A stretch of 7,185 nt of DNA from an uncultured Clostridia bacterium (GTDB lineage: Bacteria > Bacillota > Clostridia > Lachnospirales > Lachnospiraceae): the NCBI GenBank assembly GCA_946614685.1, contig CAMOHF010000049.1:1-7185 (forward strand). Reading direction: 5' to 3'. The first letter of the stretch is position 1, and the number at the start of each line of letters is the position of its first letter. The translations under genes and the position numbers were made by a program. The notes under the pieces were generated by a model, which saw only the letters and a program-made list of their open reading frames with translations, did not search any database and was not told the origin of the DNA. This document shows positions 5,533 to 7,185 of this stretch, piece after piece.

Positions 5533-6297
5533 TTATTGTACATCTTCCGATCGGTTTTCGTCAAGATAATCAATGCCCACCAGAGTGAGTCCGCAAGCCT
5601 CTGCTTTCGGACCCGCAACAGCCCTGTCACATGCCTCGAGAATCTCTTTTACATGCTCGGGCGGATACATGTTCATACCGCATTTTAAAAGCGTTCCCAT
5701 GATGATGCGAACCATATTGTACAGGAATCCGGTTCCGCGGATCGTCATGATGATCATCTTCCCCTCGCGACGAAAAGAGATCTCCGTCACCTTTCGCACC
5801 GTACTTTCCACCTGAGTTCTCGGCGTACAAAAGGATTTGAAGTCGTGCTCTCCTACCAGATAAGCGGCCGCCTTCTCCATCTTTTCCACATCGATCTTGA
5901 AGTAGACGAATTTGGAGTAGAGCCTGACGATGGGATTGGGAAATGTATCATTCCATATCCTGTATTCGTAAGTCTTGATGGTATCGCAGTATCTCGGATG
6001 GAAGTCCGGCGCCACCTCGCGGGAATCCGTAATCCTTATATCATCCGGAAGCCTCTGATTAAGCGCAAACGAGATCTTCTCTGCCGGTATCCGTGTCTCC
6101 GTATCAAAGACCGCCACATTGCCGAGCGCATGCACGCCGGAATCCGTACGACTCGCACCGATCACTGTGATCTCCTCGGCAAGAAGCCTTGACAGTTCTC
6201 TGTTTAAAACCTCTTCGATGGTGATCCCGTTCTTTTGAATCTGCCACCCGCAGTAATTTGTACCGTCATATGCAACGATGAGTTTGACTCTCTTCAT
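5533..6297 (-). CDS. truA: tRNA pseudouridine(38-40) synthase TruA
   Basis: TruA isomerises uridines 38-40 in the anticodon arm of many tRNAs to pseudouridine, in the cytosol. The protein is 254 residues from the chosen start, normal for the family. It opens with MKRVKLIVAYDGTNYCGWQ, the standard TruA N-terminus. The catalytic aspartate is D52 in the motif ASRTDSGVHALG (48-59). Later family motifs include KTYEYRIWN (108-116), HDFKSFC (151-157) and GTGFLYNMVR (188-197). The frame stays open upstream to a possible start at 6330, but that would overlap ecfT and add 11 unconserved residues. The ATG at 6297 has AAAGGA with 7-nt spacing between AGGA and ATG, so it is preferred. The last codons also contain a convincing promoter for the next gene. 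In many Firmicutes rplM follows directly; here two signalling genes intervene. Confidence 0.95.
   Translation of the reverse strand: MKRVKLIVAYDGTNYCGWQIQKNGITIEEVLNRELSRLLAEEITVIGASRTDSGVHALGNVAVFDTETRIPAEKISFALNQRLPDDIRITDSREVAPDFHPRYCDTIKTYEYRIWNDTFPNPIVRLYSKFVYFKIDVEKMEKAAAYLVGEHDFKSFCTPRTQVESTVRKVTEISFRREGKMIIMTIRGTGFLYNMVRIIMGTLLKCGMNMYPPEHVKEILEACDRAVAGPKAEACGLTLVGIDYLDENRSEDVQ
5535..5564 (-). promoter_or_regulatory. Predicted sigma-A promoter for the signalling gene pair, inside the 3' end of truA
   Basis: On the minus strand TTGACG (5564-5559) and TACAAT (5540-5535) are separated by 18 nt. Each differs from the consensus (TTGACA, TATAAT) at one position. The -35 lies in truA codons and the -10 overlaps the truA stop. 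Transcription would start near 5528, about 100 nt before the chosen start of the FIST-EAL gene. This would let the signalling pair be expressed apart from the ecf-truA transcript. The prediction comes from sequence match only. Confidence 0.65.
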
Positions 6298-6308
6298 AAT
6301 ACCGTCCT

Positions 6309-7088
6309 TTAAAACCTGATGATCATCCAAATCGATACGCCGATCACGGCAAGCAACACAAGATAGGCAGCATAGTCCGCTCCCTTATATCGAAGCGGGT
6401 GCAGCTTCGTCCTGCCCTTGCCTCCCCGATAGCACCTTGCCTCCATGGCGTCCGACAGCCGTCCCGCACGGTCAAACGCACTTTGGAAGAGGGGAAGTAG
6501 CAACTGTTTCATGCGTCGGATGAATCCCCTGATTCCACCGCCTCTTTTCGAAAGTCCTCTTGCGGCCTGCGCTGTCATGATATGGTTTAACTCCGACAAA
6601 AGCACCGGGATAAACCTGAGGGCGATCGTGATGCCCATGGCGACATTTCCCGAGAGGTGAAAGCATTTCTCAAATCCGTCATTTAACTCCGAAGGAGTGG
6701 TCGTGTACATGAGAAGCGACGCAACACCGATCATCAGAAACATCCGCCAGATCAGAAACGCCGTTTTTACAACGCCTTCCTCCGTCACCGTGAAGGGTCC
6801 GAGGGAAAACAGTGTCCGTCCGTAAGTAGTAAATGCACTGATCGCCGATCCGAAGATGACAAGCAGAGCAACCCCCGTCATCCCCTTCATCATGTGTCGA
6901 AGCGGAACACGCGAAAGCAAGAGTGCCAGCGCAAATACCGCCGTCAGCGTCCCGTACAAAACCGGGTTTCTGTCAGGGATCAAAAGCAGGATCATGCAGA
7001 TCACATAGCGGATCTTCACCCTGGGATCCAGGCCGTGTATGCCCGATGCTTCGCTATAGTATTGTCCTATGGTTACATCCCGAAGCAT
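6309..7088 (-). CDS. ecfT: EcfT, transmembrane coupling subunit of ECF transporter
   Basis: This 259-residue integral membrane protein couples ATP hydrolysis by EcfA1/EcfA2 to substrate-binding S components for vitamin or metal uptake. The N-terminus (MLRDVTIGQY, then HGLDPRVK at 18-25) is the typical EcfT opening. Hydrophobic stretches lie near residues 27-37, 43-60, 71-88, 107-129, 148-165 and 238-257. The two cytosolic Ala-Arg coupling motifs are visible: ARG at 176-178, and ARC within MEARCYRGG at 215-223. Both contact the ATPase grooves in known ECF complexes. The length is normal for the family. The ATG lies inside the end of ecfA2; a GGAGG lies 13 nt upstream, somewhat far, and overlapping translation probably helps initiation. 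The stop is 11 nt before the chosen truA start, consistent with one transcript ecfA2-ecfT-truA. The transported substrate cannot be read from this subunit. Confidence 0.95.
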   Translation of the reverse strand: MLRDVTIGQYYSEASGIHGLDPRVKIRYVICMILLLIPDRNPVLYGTLTAVFALALLLSRVPLRHMMKGMTGVALLVIFGSAISAFTTYGRTLFSLGPFTVTEEGVVKTAFLIWRMFLMIGVASLLMYTTTPSELNDGFEKCFHLSGNVAMGITIALRFIPVLLSELNHIMTAQAARGLSKRGGGIRGFIRRMKQLLLPLFQSAFDRAGRLSDAMEARCYRGGKGRTKLHPLRYKGADYAAYLVLLAVIGVSIWMIIRF

Positions 7089-7185
7089 GCGCGTCTTATT
7101 TCCTCCGCAATTTCATCCTCGCCTGCCGCAGCAAGATCAACCGGCAGGCCCTCTTCATACAGCCTGTACAAGAGTTTTTCGGCGA
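7073..7185 (-). CDS. ecfA2: EcfA2, energy-coupling factor transporter ATPase (C-terminal 36 residues only)
   Basis: This is the 3' end of a gene that enters from the right edge of the window. The open frame reads AEKLLYRLYEEGLPVDLA and ends ...RRACFGM before a TAA at 7075-7073. No ABC motifs (Walker A, signature, Walker B) are in view, because the catalytic part lies outside. The assignment rests on three things. The gene overlaps ecfT by 16 nt, its frame is the one that stops cleanly inside the start of ecfT, and the short helical tail resembles the C-terminal regulatory segment of EcfA ATPases. EcfA1/EcfA2 form the cytosolic ATP-hydrolysing pair that drives ECF-type vitamin or metal uptake through EcfT. 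The family call is therefore mainly by context. The other frames here are short and basic, as expected for shadows. Confidence 0.72.
   Translation of the reverse strand, partial: AEKLLYRLYEEGLPVDLAAAGEDEIAEEIRRACFGM

Noticed and set aside
6432..6438. Second EcfT motif reads ARC instead of ARG
   Set aside because: MEARCYRGG is, from memory, a common form in clostridial EcfT proteins, so the missing glycine is not a sign of inactivity.
6472..6666. Minus-strand alternative frame inside ecfT
   Set aside because: It overlaps the coding frame of a normal-length EcfT and encodes a basic, low-complexity product; treated as a shadow.
7086..7185. ecfA2-ecfT gene fusion
   Set aside because: At first reading the upstream frame seemed to run into ecfT, but careful base counting shows a TAA at 7075-7073 in the ecfA2 frame and a 16-nt overlap instead.

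Overview
The window looks like chromosomal DNA of a Gram-positive anaerobe of the Clostridia, most likely a Lachnospiraceae member. The reasons are the cobalt-transporter/tRNA-modification/ribosomal gene order (ecfA2, ecfT, truA, then rplM, rpsI), the L13 and S9 sequences, strong AGGAGG-type ribosome binding sites, and LacI-fold plus GAF-like and FIST/EAL signalling proteins of a kind common in that family. The genus cannot be fixed from this sequence. All seven genes lie on the minus strand, so transcription runs from high to low coordinates.

Layout in transcription order. (1) 7185-6309: the 3' end of ecfA2 overlaps ecfT; both belong to an ECF vitamin/metal transporter energising module. (2) 6297-5533: truA, a tRNA pseudouridine synthase. 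(3) 5564-5425: a near-consensus sigma-A promoter lies inside the last codons of truA, followed by a roughly 100-nt leader that can fold into two strong hairpins. (4) 5424-1195: two signalling genes directly abutted (TAA then ATG, no gap). The first encodes a FIST, degenerate GGDEF and intact EAL protein, predicted to degrade c-di-GMP. The second encodes a cytosolic LacI-type ligand-binding protein with a GAF-like C-terminal region but neither a DNA-binding head nor an output domain. (5) 1187-1017: a strong promoter whose -10 box sits in a perfect 10-bp dyad, then a ~135-nt leader. (6) 1016-173: rplM (L13) and rpsI (S9). (7) 172-1: an intrinsic terminator inside a very long hairpin, then a 12-bp palindrome and two related, covarying hairpin repeats.

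In many Firmicutes, ecfA1-ecfA2-ecfT-truA-rplM-rpsI is one continuous housekeeping cluster. Here a two-gene, apparently self-promoted signalling cassette splits truA from rplM, and rplM-rpsI has its own promoter. The most interesting content is this cassette. It pairs an intracellular ligand sensor that has no visible output with a FIST-sensing c-di-GMP phosphodiesterase, translationally coupled, which suggests that the two proteins act together. The other notable item is the set of structured non-coding elements at three places. No mobile element, CRISPR array, tRNA or rRNA was seen.
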